Below are positions 33,901 through 46,352 of a stretch of 64,000 nucleotides of DNA, piece by piece. Origin of the DNA: Auanema rhodensis (Eukaryota; Nematoda; Chromadorea; Rhabditida; Rhabditidae). Each line of letters begins with the position of its first letter. The first letter of the stretch is position 1. The DNA lies in contig OZ059899.1 of assembly GCA_964057225.1 (NCBI GenBank), positions 14,578,501 to 14,642,500 of the forward strand, given 5' to 3'. A program made the translations under genes and the position numbers. Below the pieces are notes generated by a model, which was not told where the DNA came from, ran no database searches, and saw only the letters and a list, made by a program, of their open reading frames with translations.

Positions 33901-36900
33901 TAGTGGCTGATTCTTCATCTAAGGTTAGAATCAATTCCGTGGCTTTTGCAAGTTTCTTATTCATGCTATAGGTTCAAAAGAGTGGTGAAAAAGCTCTTAG
34001 AAACATCGCTCGTGTCATTCGTAATCCCGAAATTTTGGGAGTTACTAATCATATCATGTTGGGTCTTCTTGATCCTGCCAACAAGACTAGTCATGCCCTC
34101 CAGGTTTTAATTTTCTAAATAATTCATGCTAATGTTCCTTATCAAGGCTGTTCTTAACACCAAATTTATTCACTACATTGATGCTGCTTCTCTCGCTCTT
34201 TTGATGCCAATTGCTCGTCGTGCTTTCGAAGATCGTAACAGTGAAACAAGAAGATATGCTGCTCAAATCATTGCTAACATCTACAATCTCACTGATCACA
34301 AGGTTTTACTTTGATTTAGGTTTCGTGATATCATCAATGTTTCAGGATATGGAGCCTTACCTTTCCGAATTAGTTCCAGGACTTCAGAAGTCTCTTCTCG
34401 ATCCTGTACCAGAAATTCGTTCCGTCGCTGCTAAAGCTTTGGGAGCTATTGTATCCAAATCCACTGGAGCCACCAATGAACGTCTGCGTACTACAATCAT
34501 TCCCTGGCTTAAGGATAAATTGGTGTGCCAACAATCTACCGTCGATCGTTCTGGAGCTGCTCAAGGTCTCTCCGAAGTCTTGGCAGGAGTTGGTCCTGAC
34601 CAACTTGACTATGTCATGCCTGAGATCATTGAAGCCACTGAGAGCACTGATGTTTCTGCCGAAACTAGAGATGGTTACATTCTCATGTACATCTATCTTC
34701 CTATGGTATTCAAGGAGAAATTCTTGCCTTATCTTCCAAAGGTTGTTCCACCTATTCTCAAGGCTTTGGCTGATGAGAACGAGTAAGCATCAGAAAACTA
34801 AATAACTCAAACTATTTTCTCTTTTCCAGATACGTTCGTGCGTCTGCTTTGAAGGCTGGTCAGCGTCTTATTGCTCAATACTGTTCTCAAGCTCGTAGAC
34901 TCTTGCTTCCACAGCTTCAAGCTGCTCTTGCTGATGACAACTGGCGTATCAGATATGCTGCCGTCCAGCTTATTGGAGATTTCCTCTTCAACATCACTGG
35001 TAAATTATTTGTTCTCAACTCTGATTAATTGTTTTTGCTTTCAGGTGTTACTGGAAAATCTTCTTCTTCTACTGCCAATGAAGACGATACCATGGGAATG
35101 GAACAAGCCGGAAAGACCATTATCCGCGCTCTTGGACAACAATGTCGTGATAAGGTTATTGCTGGACTTTATTTGGCCAGGTATGATTATATGATTTTTC
35201 CTATCTGAACCTGAGGTTTACAGAGCTGATGTTTCTCTTACTGTTCGTCAATCCGCTGGACACGTCTGGAAGATTGTTGTCTCCAATACTCCTCGTACAT
35301 TGAAGGAAGTCTTGAAGATTTTGTTCGAAATGGTTGTTTTTTCTTTTAATGTTCTTATTTGAAATCGTTTTTTTTAGGTTGTCGATTCTTTAGCTTCTAG
35401 TTCTGAAGATCGCCAGCAGATGGGAGCTCGTTGCTTGGGTGAATTAGTCAGAAAAATGGGAGACAAGGTCATCAATGAGATCTTACCAGTTTTGGAAATT
35501 AACCAGAAGTCAGAAGATTTTGAAAAGAGAGTTGGAGTCGCTCTTGCTCTTCATGAAATTATTGACAACATGGGCAAGGTTGGTATAATCTTATGATATT
35601 CATCAATATAATGTTTCTTGTCTAGGACGTTCTGAACCATTATCTTTCTAATTTGGTCCCATCTGTTCGTCACTGCATCTGTGATGAAAATGCTCTCGTT
35701 CGTGCCGCTGCTGCAAATACCTTCTCTGTTCTCTATTACGTATGTTTTGTATGTGGTTATCCCTCAATTTATACGGTATTTTCAGAGTGTTGGCCATGCT
35801 GCCCTTGATGAGATTATCACTCCTCTTCTTGAAAATCTTACACCTGAGCAGGATCATATCTTGGATGGTCTTTGCGAAGTGATGAAGCAAAACAGCCGGT
35901 ATGTATCCTTCTTTATTTTGTATTTTCATAATCTCTTTTAGACAAATGCTTCCATATCTTCTTCCACGTCTTACGAAGCCACCAATCAACGTTCATGCTC
36001 TCTGCAGTTTGGCCGCTGTTGCCGGAGATACACTCAGTCGTCAACTTCCAAGAGTATTGGATGCTCTTTTGTCTTCATGTGTTAATAATGATCAATATGA
36101 TCCTGTAAGCTTTTAATCATTTTATAACAGTTTTCATTTATCTTTGTTTCAGATGATTGAGTCATGTGAGAAGGTCGTAATCGCTGTCACAGATGAGGAA
36201 GGAGTTCCAGTTTTGTCTGAATATCTCTTGGAGAAAGCATCCAAAGGAAACGTTCCAGCTATTGTTCTTTTCCATACCTTTGTTGATAAGAGTGGTGTAT
36301 GTTAATCATTTCATGTATGATGTTCTTAATGTTTCTGTTCAGGTTGATCTTACCGAGATGGCTGAAAACTTGGTTATCGGGCTTCTTCAACTCTATTGCT
36401 CTCCAAATGCTCAGATTATTGATCACGCAATCCTCGCTGCTATCGGAATCGTTCAAGCTCTTGATTCTAAGGATATGATTGTGAGCTCAGACACCCAAAT
36501 TAGTACCTATAAAGTAATCACTTAATTCAGAATATGCTTCCAAGTGTCAAGAAGACCGTTAGGATGTTGATGACTCAAGCTAAGAATACTGTTATTCCTG
36601 GATTCAAGCATCCTAAGGCTTTGAACCCACTTGTTCCGCTTGTGAAGGAAGGAATACTCAACGGAGGTGCAGAAGTAAAAGCATTGACTGCTGAAACCTT
36701 CGGATACATTGTATCAGCCGCTGAGCCAGAAGCTCTTAAAGCTCATGTCATCACCGTTACTGGTCCATTAATCAGAGTTCTTGGAGACAGATATCCTCCA
36801 GATGTGAAACTTCCAATTTTGGACAGTTTGAGCAAGTTGCTCGATAAGGTAGCTGCTATGCTCAGGCCGTTCATTCCTCAGCTTCAATCTACTTTTGTCA

Positions 36901-38153
36901 AATCTCTTCAAGATACTACTTCTCGTCAAGTCAGATTAGCTGCCGGAGGTTTGATTTAGAATAATTCAGGCTTACCTAATTTTACTGTTCCAGCTGCTCT
37001 TGCTCGTTTGATTACCATTCATCCAAAGGCTGAGAATATTGTGCTTGATCTGATCAACCACGTTTCTAAGAGTCAGGATCCTAGTCTCACGTATGATTTT
37101 TCAAAAAATCTCTCATGTAATTTTGATTCTCAGAGAAACTTCCTTGGTCGCATTAAGAGCTCTTATTCAACATGCCGCCAAGAAACTGCCAGCAACCACT
37201 GTTGAAGCAGGTTATAAGGCTTGCTCTGTTATTTTCTCGGTAAATCCTGCCTTAACTCATATATCTAACTTCTTTGTTGTACAGAAGTGCATTGATAATC
37301 CTAATGACTTGGACTTCTCTTTGACATCTTGCTCGGGAGCTTTATATGGTGAATTAGCTGTTAGAACAGGAGATAGTAAAGTTGTTCAATCCATCATATC
37401 AGGTTGCTTATATAATAAGATAATCTCTTATTTTCATTTACTTCAGGAATTGAAACTTGCGACTACAGAACCCAGATCGCTTATTCGGTTGCCATCGAAC
37501 AAATGAGCATTGTTTGTTTCTTTACAGTTTTGAATAAATTACAAGTATTTTTCAGAGTGATCCTAATACAGTTTGGGAAGAAAACGCTAATCTTCGGAAA
37601 TCCCTTCTTTCTTGCTTCACCGGAGAAGTTCTAGTTGCTGGTCCAGCTGTCAGAGCCGCTGCCGCTTTCCTGATCAGTCAAGGGGGACAACCTGATAAGG
37701 AATTACTCGCTGGTTTCACTAAAGCCGTTAATCATCCAAGCATCGAAATTCGTCGTCTTGCTTTCGTTGGTTTGGGTCATGTGTTCCTGCAGTCAGAAAC
37801 GAAATTCAGTGTCGATTATCTCAAGGTATTTCACATTCATCATTCTAATCCAATCTTCATATTGAAGACTATTGTTCCACAACTTGTCAACGGAGCTAAG
37901 GAAGGTAATTCTCCCGTTAGAATAGCTGCAGAACTCGCTCTGCTTTATGCATTTGATCTTAAAAAGGATGACTCAATCTTTGATGTAAGTTAAATGAATA
38001 GTTCATCAAATTAATAATATGTTGCAGCAATACCGTAGTTCTATCGAAGGTGCAGCTCTCGGAGTTTTGGATGAAACATTGCCAGTTCTACGACGAGTTA
38101 TCAAGAGTGGTGACATATCACTTGACTCATTGCACAACATCTTAACAATCTAA
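27932..38153 (+). CDS. GCN1: GCN1, HEAT-repeat activator of the eIF2alpha kinase GCN2
   Basis: GCN1 sits on stalled or collided ribosomes and passes the uncharged-tRNA signal to GCN2 through its RWD-binding region. More than forty short exons separated by about 45-60-nt introns run from ATG 27932 to TAA 38151-38153, predicting about 2600 residues (yeast and animal GCN1 are about 2670). The protein is almost entirely helical HEAT repeats. A strongly conserved landmark is [18 protein letters not shown] at about 33,300-33,355, just before the eEF3-like block. Repeats such as [13 protein letters not shown] and [16 protein letters not shown] follow. The C-terminal third, which binds GCN2 in yeast, is present. 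No break was found in the parts I translated, though I did not verify every junction. The downstream GatB gene starts only 266 nt after the stop. Confidence 0.95.
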
Positions 38154-38419
38154 ATGTGTTCTAGAAAAATTTTTCATAGTTTTTTTTCTTTTTATTGAAA
38201 ATTTTCTTTCTTTTCATCGAAAATATTTTGTTTTCATTTGTTGTTGACCGTTCATATGTATGGGCCTTGTTATTATTGTGTTATCATTATATCGGGATAA
38301 TTAATACATATTACGAACGCTATTGACATTGTCTCTTCATCTAGTTCATCTTGGCTTCATCCAGACATTATCTCGATCTCCTGAAAAATCTGAAAAATAA
38401 TTAGTTTCCTCTATTCTAG

Positions 38420-40756
38420 ATGATAGGTTTTAATAAGTTATGTAGGAGATATTTATCACAGGTTGCAACACTCAGGCCACGAGATGATTTCGTGCCAGTT
38501 ATAGGTCTTGAGGTCTTTAGTGTGTGTGGAAATATGAGCTGTCTCAATTCAAATTTGCAGGTTCATGTGCAACTCAAAACTAAAACTAAATTATTCTCAC
38601 GGGCAGCTGTGAGAGAAGATGGTGGCCCCAACTCTCGTGTTTCAGCATTTGACATGGCTGAACCTGGAACACTTCCGCTTCTGAATAAAGCAGCAGTCAT
38701 GGTGATTTCTTTGTTCGTTATCTACTAAACTCGTCTTTCCCCCATTTCATGAAAATCCATTTACTATAACATACAAACGCTTTAATCTAAGTACACAATC
38801 CTTAAGTTACCCACGACGGGTGTACTTTTTTAAGTTTTCATCGGAATTACTGCTAAGCTCCACTTGCACTTTGACGTGTAAATAGCGACGCCGTTAAATT
38901 TGAAACGTGCAACTTCATTTTTATTCACGCTTTGACGTAAATCGGTTGTATTGTCTAGGTTACTTGAGATTTCTTGTCGTTGATATAGTGACCATGAAAC
39001 TGCCGTGAAGATAGCAGGGTAATATACAGGGTAATATACAGGTACCACCTCTTTTATTCTCAAATGTACATCAATGCCTTCCTCTTCGATCTGTTATGAG
39101 GCATCATGTTTTCTCTTTCAGCATGCTATCAGAATGGGCTTACTTTTGAATTGTGATATACCTCCAACATGTAGTTTTGATAGAAAACATTATTTCTATG
39201 CTGATATGCCTGCAGGGTTTGTGTGTCCTCGATGATTTAGCGTCACAAATCTTTCTTAGTTATCAGATAACTCAAATGCAGTATCCAATAGCCAAGAAAG
39301 GGAAATTTGGATTTCATGTTTTTGATGAGAATTCTGATCCATATTGGAAGGAAGTTGAGATTATACAGTTACAACTCGAACAAGATAGTGGAAAAACAAT
39401 ACACGATGGAAATATTTCTTTGATTGATCTGAATCGAGCTGGATCACCACTTGTTGAAGTTGTAACTGCTCCAACATTCACCAGTGCCATTGAAGCTGTG
39501 TGTTTCACACAACAACTCCGGTTATTGTTGATGCATCACCAAATTTGTGAAGGAGAACTCCATAGTATGCGACAGTGTGAATGTGAATCACTGACTTTCA
39601 TAAAATATTTCAGGGGGGCATATAAGAGTTGATGCTAATGTTTCATTATATCATGATGGAGCCAATGGTGTTCGATGTGAGGTAAAGAAGCTGTAATCCG
39701 TTTTTCAACCAAAACATTATCTCTTTGGTTTTCAGGTCAAAAACATGAATAGTATCCGTCATTTACAGTCGGCTGTAGATTATGAAATCAATAGGCAATA
39801 CGAAATACTATCTAAAGGTGGTGAAGTTGAATATGAAACAAGAGCTTGTGATCCTAATGGGTATTTCCATCCATTATAATTTGAATCTTCAAATTATTTT
39901 AGGCGAACAGTGTCAATGAGAGACAAAGAAGGTGATGTTGATTATCGTTTTATGCCAGAACCTAATATTCCTACTGTACATGTAATTCTTGATTCATTAA
40001 GCCTTTGGTATACTTTAGTTTTCCAGATTTTACCTGAATATATCAAAAGTTGTAATAATAGCATGACGGGCAAGCCGCTTTATCAAGAGTTTATTGAACA
40101 AGGATTTGATCCTCGATCAGCTATTCACTTCTCGGTTCCTCGTTCTTATCATCGAACAACACGAAAACAAGGCTTTCTTTTCAGGAAAATCCGCTCCTTT
40201 CCAAGTTTACTAAAAGCTGCTCTCCATTTGACAAAGTTTCACCATCTTCCTTCCTGCATTGGCTTAAACAGCTGAAAATTGTGATGCAGAGATCAAAATC
40301 TGTCTATCCTCCGCAAAGGTATAACTCTTCACATCATTTTCAATGAGCAATTATCTCTTTTCAGCAAATTTTTCGCCATTCAGTTCATGACAATCATCGA
40401 GTTATTGGAATCGAATCGAATAACCCAGCTCACAGCTATTGAATTAATGAAATCATATGTGAATGAAGTTGAAGTGCGAGATACATCCTGTGTAGGTTAT
40501 CTAATATAGATCCTTCCATTCAGCATTCATGTTTCAGGTAATATCTGAAGAAAATCTTTGGAAAATTATAGATGAATCAGAATTAAATAGGATAGTTGAT
40601 GAGGTTATCAACAATAATGAAAAATTGGTTGATAAAGTAAAAAATAATCCGAAACGTCATACCTCAAAATTAAGAAATCTAGTAATAGAGAGTAGTAAAA
40701 AGAGAATAGATGTTGATGTAGCTGAAAAGATAATTATGAATAAACTGAAAATCTAA
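38420..40756 (+). CDS. GATB: mitochondrial glutamyl-tRNA(Gln) amidotransferase subunit B (GatB)
   Basis: GatB, with GatA and GatC, converts Glu-tRNA(Gln) to Gln-tRNA(Gln) in mitochondria. Exons join from ATG 38420 to TAA 40754-40756, giving about 480 residues. The Arg/Leu/Ser-rich N-terminus ([19 protein letters not shown]) looks like a mitochondrial presequence. Core motifs are [20 protein letters not shown], the [15 protein letters not shown] block that carries phosphotransfer-site residues, [35 protein letters not shown] and [11 protein letters not shown]. The C-terminal YqeY-like tail domain binds the tRNA elbow. The second intron is unusually long (420 nt, 38702-39121). The acceptor TATTCTAG abuts the ATG directly. 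AATAAA overlaps the stop (40755-40760). Confidence 0.95.
38702..39121 (+). other. long GatB intron with direct repeats
   Basis: At 420 nt this intron is several-fold longer than its neighbours and less AT-rich. It contains CTTTGACGT twice (about 38871 and 38929) and a tandem CAGGGTAATATA at 39007-39032. I saw no terminal inverted repeats or ORF. It could hold a small non-autonomous insertion or an ncRNA. Confidence 0.3.
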
Positions 40757-42792
40757 TAAATCTAAAATAACTTGTCTCATTGATAATTTCATTGTTCTAT
40801 TCTTCATTTAAATGATTTATTTATTTTGAAATCCTTAAAGAAACCTTATTAAAACATAGATAAACTTCAAATATATCAAGTTATACTGATCCGATTAGCT
40901 AATTGGAAGGACAGAATAAGTTTAAGGATCTGCTGACTAAATAGAAAGAGAGGACTATGTTAGGCTCAATGATGTCAGATTTTCGTCAGATTTTGCGTTG
41001 AAAATAAGTTTGTGATATTCTCAAGCATTAATCTATTCATGTTATGCAAAATGTGTGATAGAAAAGTAAGCGTTTCATATTATTAGCGAAACTCTACATC
41101 TGTAATTGAAGCTTGAAGAATACAAGATACTCAAGAAATTTTTGAAATCATGCAAATTTATACCGGATTTCCCTCTGTAATAACACCGAGTGCAGAGGTT
41201 GACGGTAGAGTACTTGTCTGTCCCCTCACCGTATACGTGATGGGTGTAATGAATATTTTTATATTGCCGATTTTCGTTTACATGGATGTTTCTTTAAATC
41301 AATAAATGTATATTAAAAAATCTTTTATATTATTAAATCTCATATAACTATTCAAAATAATAAAGTTTTGAAAAACACCTGTACACGTATTAATACTGTC
41401 AGTACTACTAGGAGGATTTGGTGGTGAGGGAGGAACGCAATAGCAGAAGCAGCAGCAGAGACAAGTGTAGTAGCATTGTCATCTTTCCTTCAGTTGACCC
41501 AACTAGCCATATCTGGTTGTTGGACTAAAACTAACTGACGGTGTGAAGTTACCTACCGATTTCTCACATTTGATTCATGCTATCAATAGATCAAACAATG
41601 AGTTTCTAGGTTTTGAGATCTGTTTTGCTTGTTTGTTTATCATCTTTTACTATTTTTTCCATTGTAGTATATCTAAACTGTCACATTTTGCCATATCGAT
41701 TGATCTAGCTTTTGTTTATAGACGTTTTTTTTTGAGATTCTATGAAAACTAGTCTCAAATCTATTATTTTTACATCGAATAATGATCGAGAATTATGGAA
41801 CAATTTTTTTAATTCGTCGTCTACTGCTCCTGAGAATAGAACGACGAATTTTCTACTATACCTATTCAATTTTGACGTCTTCAATTCATACATAACCTGT
41901 CTAACTTCAGCCTAATAAGGTAGAAACATGACGAAACGGAACATTCTCTCCCAACCTTTCTTCCAGAATTTTTTTCATCTTCTACTTTTATTATGAGGAG
42001 AATCATTCCCTTGTTTCAGTCTTGTTGTTTTTCTTATGTTTCTCTTGTATTCAGAAGAATATTCCATGAAGTTGTTAAGAACATTCATTAATTTCTTCTA
42101 ATTATTCTCTCAGAAATATTAATGCATTTTAAAACTTTTTTATATAATTTCATTGTATTTCCTTATATTTACGTCACAGTTGAAACATTTTTTTGCTCTA
42201 TTTCTAAATTGATGGTGTATTTAATCTCCGCCTTTTGCTGGGCGGGGTTCATCCTCGTTTTAAAAGGAAACATCCTAGAGAGCAGGTTTATGCCATACAC
42301 AACAGACAGACAGAGAAAGAAATAATTCTGCTTAGCAGACACGACGGAGAAAGAACATAGAGGAAGATGTTGAGAAGATGTGAAGGCTGCTCTTCCTCTC
42401 ATAGAAAGAGATATCCTGCCGTTCAGTTTGTTCGAGCAGAATGATGCTCTTGTCAATCTGAGCATGGAAGTAACTCATTTCTCTTTATCCTCCCCCCCCC
42501 TCTCTCTCTCTCTTCGCAATCTAATGTTAGTTAAGGTTTGTTATCTGTGAATAATTCTCATGCATATGCTTCAAGTCGAGCAATATCATTCAGATTTCAA
42601 CTAAATTTCATTTGGTCAAGACTACCTTCACATTTTTTGTTGTTTTTTTCGTCAAATCGCTCATCTTTAATTCCCGGTTACTTAGTATCCTACTATACTT
42701 TTTAAAGTGCAGTTCCTTTCTACATCTTGTTGAATCTATAATTAGTCTAAGCTTTTCGTACGCTTCTCTTTCTCCCTCCCTCTCTCCCTTTT

Positions 42793-42796
<4 letters not shown>

Positions 42797-42865
<69 letters not shown>

Positions 42866-42866
42866 A
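42797..42866 (+). repeat. (CT)n microsatellite
   Basis: About 58 nt of pure CT, then an interrupted extension. It is among the longest CT tracts in the window. Confidence 0.95.
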
Positions 42867-43900
42867 TTTTACGTTATATTCTCTCTCACCATTTACATTA
42901 CTTTTCTCTTTTTCTCTTTCAATCTTTATATTTATATTCTTTTTTTGTCTATATCAAAGTATATGTCGCACTTTTATTTCTAAACTTCCAATTCAGAATT
43001 TTCTCTAGACATAATTTTTTTTTCTTCCTCAACTGTTTTATGACATGAAAACTGCTATTTTACACTTTCTCACATGCCTAATTCTCCTATGTAACTTGTA
43101 ATCAAAACAATTTTTTTTATGTTATCATCATTCACTCCAATTTTCTTATAATTTTCTACTTGTTCTGCTAACTTTTCCTGCATTGCGTGTTTCCACGTAG
43201 CTATTAGCATAATAGATGCGTCAGAGATTACGCATTTCATTTTTGCGTTACGTTTTCGATACATACGGTTGCTTCTCATTTTCTATTCGTTCCCACGTTC
43301 TCCGAGCTCTTCGATCATCTCCTCTCTTCAATCTTCCTCAGTTTATGTCATCATCATCATCTTCTTCAGCTTCTTTTACTTCATTCTAACTTCCATTTAT
43401 TTATTTTATTCTATTTTTTCTTCACATTATTAAGCTTGTTCTTCTTGTTCACAACTTATTTTTAAGTTTTCATACCAATTATCATATTCTATCTGATAGA
43501 TAATGTTTAACGTAATATAGCAGTAGGAACAACGGCAGCAACAGCTCACAACCAACATCACCAAGCAAGCAAACGCCACAACCAAAACCACCACCACCAT
43601 CATCTATGTGTCCCTTATATAACAACTATTGCTCCCAAAAAGCATTGACCTTCCAGCCAAACGTTTCATTTTTCTAACCAAATATTAACCATTAACTTAT
43701 AGAATTATAGTTATTGCACTATTTCTCTTAATTTGAAATATAGTTATGTTTGTTCATATTTTGTTGATGAATTATTTTATTTTCTAAAATATTTATCTAT
43801 ATGTGTGTATATTGTATTGAATATTGATTATTTTTATATTATAAATATGAGATTTGTTGTGTGATTGTCACACTGATATTTGACACAGCTCTCTCTATTT

Positions 43901-43918
43901 CTCTCTCTCTCTCTCTCT
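43901..43918 (+). repeat. (CT)n microsatellite
   Basis: Short CT run about 100 nt upstream of the candidate exon at 44018. Confidence 0.8.
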
Positions 43919-44017
43919 TTTTTCTCTCTCTAGGTTTTTGTACTACCCTCTCTTTTTTGTAATTTTAAATTTAAAACTCATAGTCCTCAATATTTTTTTA
44001 CATTTTTTAATTTTCAG

Positions 44018-44044
44018 ATGCCTAATGTAATTTCGTCGACATAA
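44018..44044 (+). promoter_or_regulatory. upstream ORF in the 5' leader
   Basis: ATG CCT ... TAA, eight codons, begins at the very first base after the acceptor and ends 34 nt before the main ATG. Such uORFs often reduce main-ORF translation. Confidence 0.35.
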
Positions 44045-44180
44045 GAGGCTCTGTTGCACAACCTGAAAAGAAATAATAATGCCGGAATCATGGTCCAAGG
44101 TATCATTTCGATCCGGTTCCATTCGGAAGTCGTCACTTTTCCGATCATCGTCAAGGAAATCCAGGGCATCGTCTCGAAAG
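44018..44180 (+). CDS. first coding exon of an unidentified right-flank gene
   Basis: Acceptor TTTTCAG (ending 44017) opens the exon; coding starts at ATG 44079 and runs 34 codons to a donor at 44180/44181 (AAG/GTGCGC), phase 0. The peptide starts MPESWSKVSFRSGSIRK and is almost wholly Ser, Arg and Lys, with many RxxS-type phospho-acceptor patterns, so it is probably a regulatory N-terminus. A short upstream ORF occupies the exon's 5' part (44018-44044). No family is recognised. The flanking introns would be kilobases long, unlike those of the gene island. Confidence 0.5.
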
Positions 44181-45403
44181 GTGCGCTCTTTTATTATTTT
44201 TTTTTTTTTTTGAAATTTTGAAGTGAATAATTGGAGGTGAAAGAGTTTTGTACCTATTTTGTCTTGCAGCGTATGTATGAAAATAATATTTTATTCTAGT
44301 TATTATATAATTATATTGGTCTATAATATTCTTCTCTTGATTTATTATTTATTTAATTGCCAATGCCTGTTCCCTTTTGTCGATGTTCTTCCTTTTTCTA
44401 CAGCTTGACGCTTGCTTGTGTGTTGAGGGAATGTGTTTTGTAGACGAAAAATAGAAGTTAACAGTTAAAGCTATATCTATGTGGTGCTCAAGTTATATTT
44501 GATAATCATTCTTAAGCTTTATTTACAACTTTATTAAGCCATATTATTCGGGAGCAGCTCTTAATCATGACTGGCTGTGATGATCTTCAATTTTGAATAA
44601 GGCTTAGATAAAATTTCACACATTACGTGTGCATTGTTCTTCAATGTTTCAGCTATCCTTACATAGCTTTACCCACGTTCATTCATATCAGTTTTGTTTG
44701 AATTTTCCTTATTCTCTCCTTCTTCAGGACTTTTTTTTCATTTTTTATGTTTGTTAGTTTGATGAAAGAAAAAAGCAGAAACACAATAAAAGGAAGGAAC
44801 ATTGAATACGAAATAAAGAGAAAGTTGATCTTCATGAGTCAAAGTATTCATATACTCGTCTCATCATTCGTCTATTTCTCTTATTGACTTTTTTCATTTT
44901 CTTTAGCTATCTTTCTTAAGGAATCAAACGATAAGAGAGAATGAATATAGAAGAGAGTATAAAGCATTTCTAATAGATGTTAACTGAATCTAAAAAGAAT
45001 GAAAAACAGGGAAGATGACAAGAAGTTTAGAAGAGAAGAAGCTAGAAAAAACTGCAGATGATGATGGTGAACAATAAACTCATTGAGAGAGATATAGCTA
45101 GAAAGAACTAATATTATTGAAATATGTGCAAGATTTTTTTTTTTATTCATCCTCATCTCATTCTCTTTCTATTTTTTGTAAACCGTTGAGCATATGGTTG
45201 CATGTAATTTTGCTTTCAATCTAGTAATAGCTCTATAGCATTGAGTTGTAGAATTTTAGAAGGGAAGTATAGAGGGAGGGAGAGAGAGGGAGCGAGGGAT
45301 GGAGAGAGAAAATAAAAAAGGAAAAAGACAATATATTTTTAAAAAATCTTTTTTTTTTGTTTCTTTTTTTATAATGTTCGTGTTTTCTGAAACACTTACT
45401 CAG

Positions 45404-45466
45404 CCGGAAACATACTACTCAGAAGCAAAGGAGAGACGAAACGAGGCGATTTCAATGATTTCAGAG
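45404..45466 (+). CDS. candidate second exon of the right-flank gene
   Basis: A TACTCAG acceptor is followed by 21 open codons starting PETYYSEAKERRNEA and ending at GAG/GTCACT. It is phase 0 at both ends and so joins in frame to the exon ending at 44180. The peptide is charged and helix-prone. The donor is weak and no family is recognised. Confidence 0.3.
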
Positions 45467-46294
45467 GTCACTTCTTAAGAATTCAATGTGATCCATAATC
45501 TTTAAAAAAAAAGTTTTTTCCTCTTTCTTTACTATATTGTTCTTAAAAATCTCACAAGCTTACAAATCTTTACTTCCATTTAAAGAAATTTGAATGAAAA
45601 TCTATGAAGGGAGAACTAGTGGAACATTGTTCAGCAGACACAAGAATAAATAGGCTTGACTCGTTAAAGCTGAACCACTATTCTCATTGCAATTTTAAAA
45701 AAAGCTCGATCGTATTGGTAGAGGAATAGTTTACAGAGAAGCTGCAAGCCCAACATATAAATCGTAATACACAAACATTCATCTGGACTATACAGTTCAA
45801 GGCAATCAATCTGATCTTTTGGAACTTATCCTCCAATCTACTAATGCTTAATCAAATTGTATTGAAAAGAAAAAAGAAAACTGCAGTTTATGGGTCCTCC
45901 TATCAACATATAAATTGGTTTTCGGCATTCGAACAACAAACAAACACACACAAACACAAACACATAACAAGCATGTGAGGTTGCTCAATAGCTTACTATG
46001 ATGCTACTGATTCAGCTACTAGTATGGAAGATGAGAGGACAATGCTAATGGCAATATCGAGAGGGATAATAACAATGATAATGATAGTTTTGATGGGGGG
46101 ATAACGCCGCGTACAGCTTACAGCATCTTTAGCAAAGGATATAGACTTGACTCTTCGTAACAATTTTTCAGTAAAGACTTTATATTAAAACATAAAAGGG
46201 TTGCTGGTGCTGAATAATCTTATTTGGTCATCCTCTCCTTATGTTTTATGCAGTTATAAAGCGGATATGCAAACTGCAATAGATTCCTTAGCTA

Positions 46295-46297
<3 letters not shown>

Positions 46298-46346
<49 letters not shown>
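46298..46346 (+). repeat. (CT)n microsatellite
   Basis: Nearly pure CT run of about 48 nt. Confidence 0.95.

Positions 46347-46352
<6 letters not shown>

Larger units (their letters stand above)
40757..44017. other. gene-poor spacer with CT repeats
   Basis: AT-rich DNA between GatB and the unidentified right-flank gene. It includes a GC-richer patch near 41400-41530, a purine-rich patch at 42290-42420 and the long (CT)n tract at 42797. Either patch could be a promoter or untranslated exon; nothing can be called as a gene. Confidence 0.5.

Noticed and set aside
41170..41245. tRNA-like patch with GGTAGAGTA resembling an A box
   Set aside because: No B box or cloverleaf pairing follows.
42169..42465. 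98-codon minus-strand frame with a mitochondrial-presequence-like start
   Set aside because: No homology recognised, no neighbouring exon or promoter, and the rest follows local base composition.
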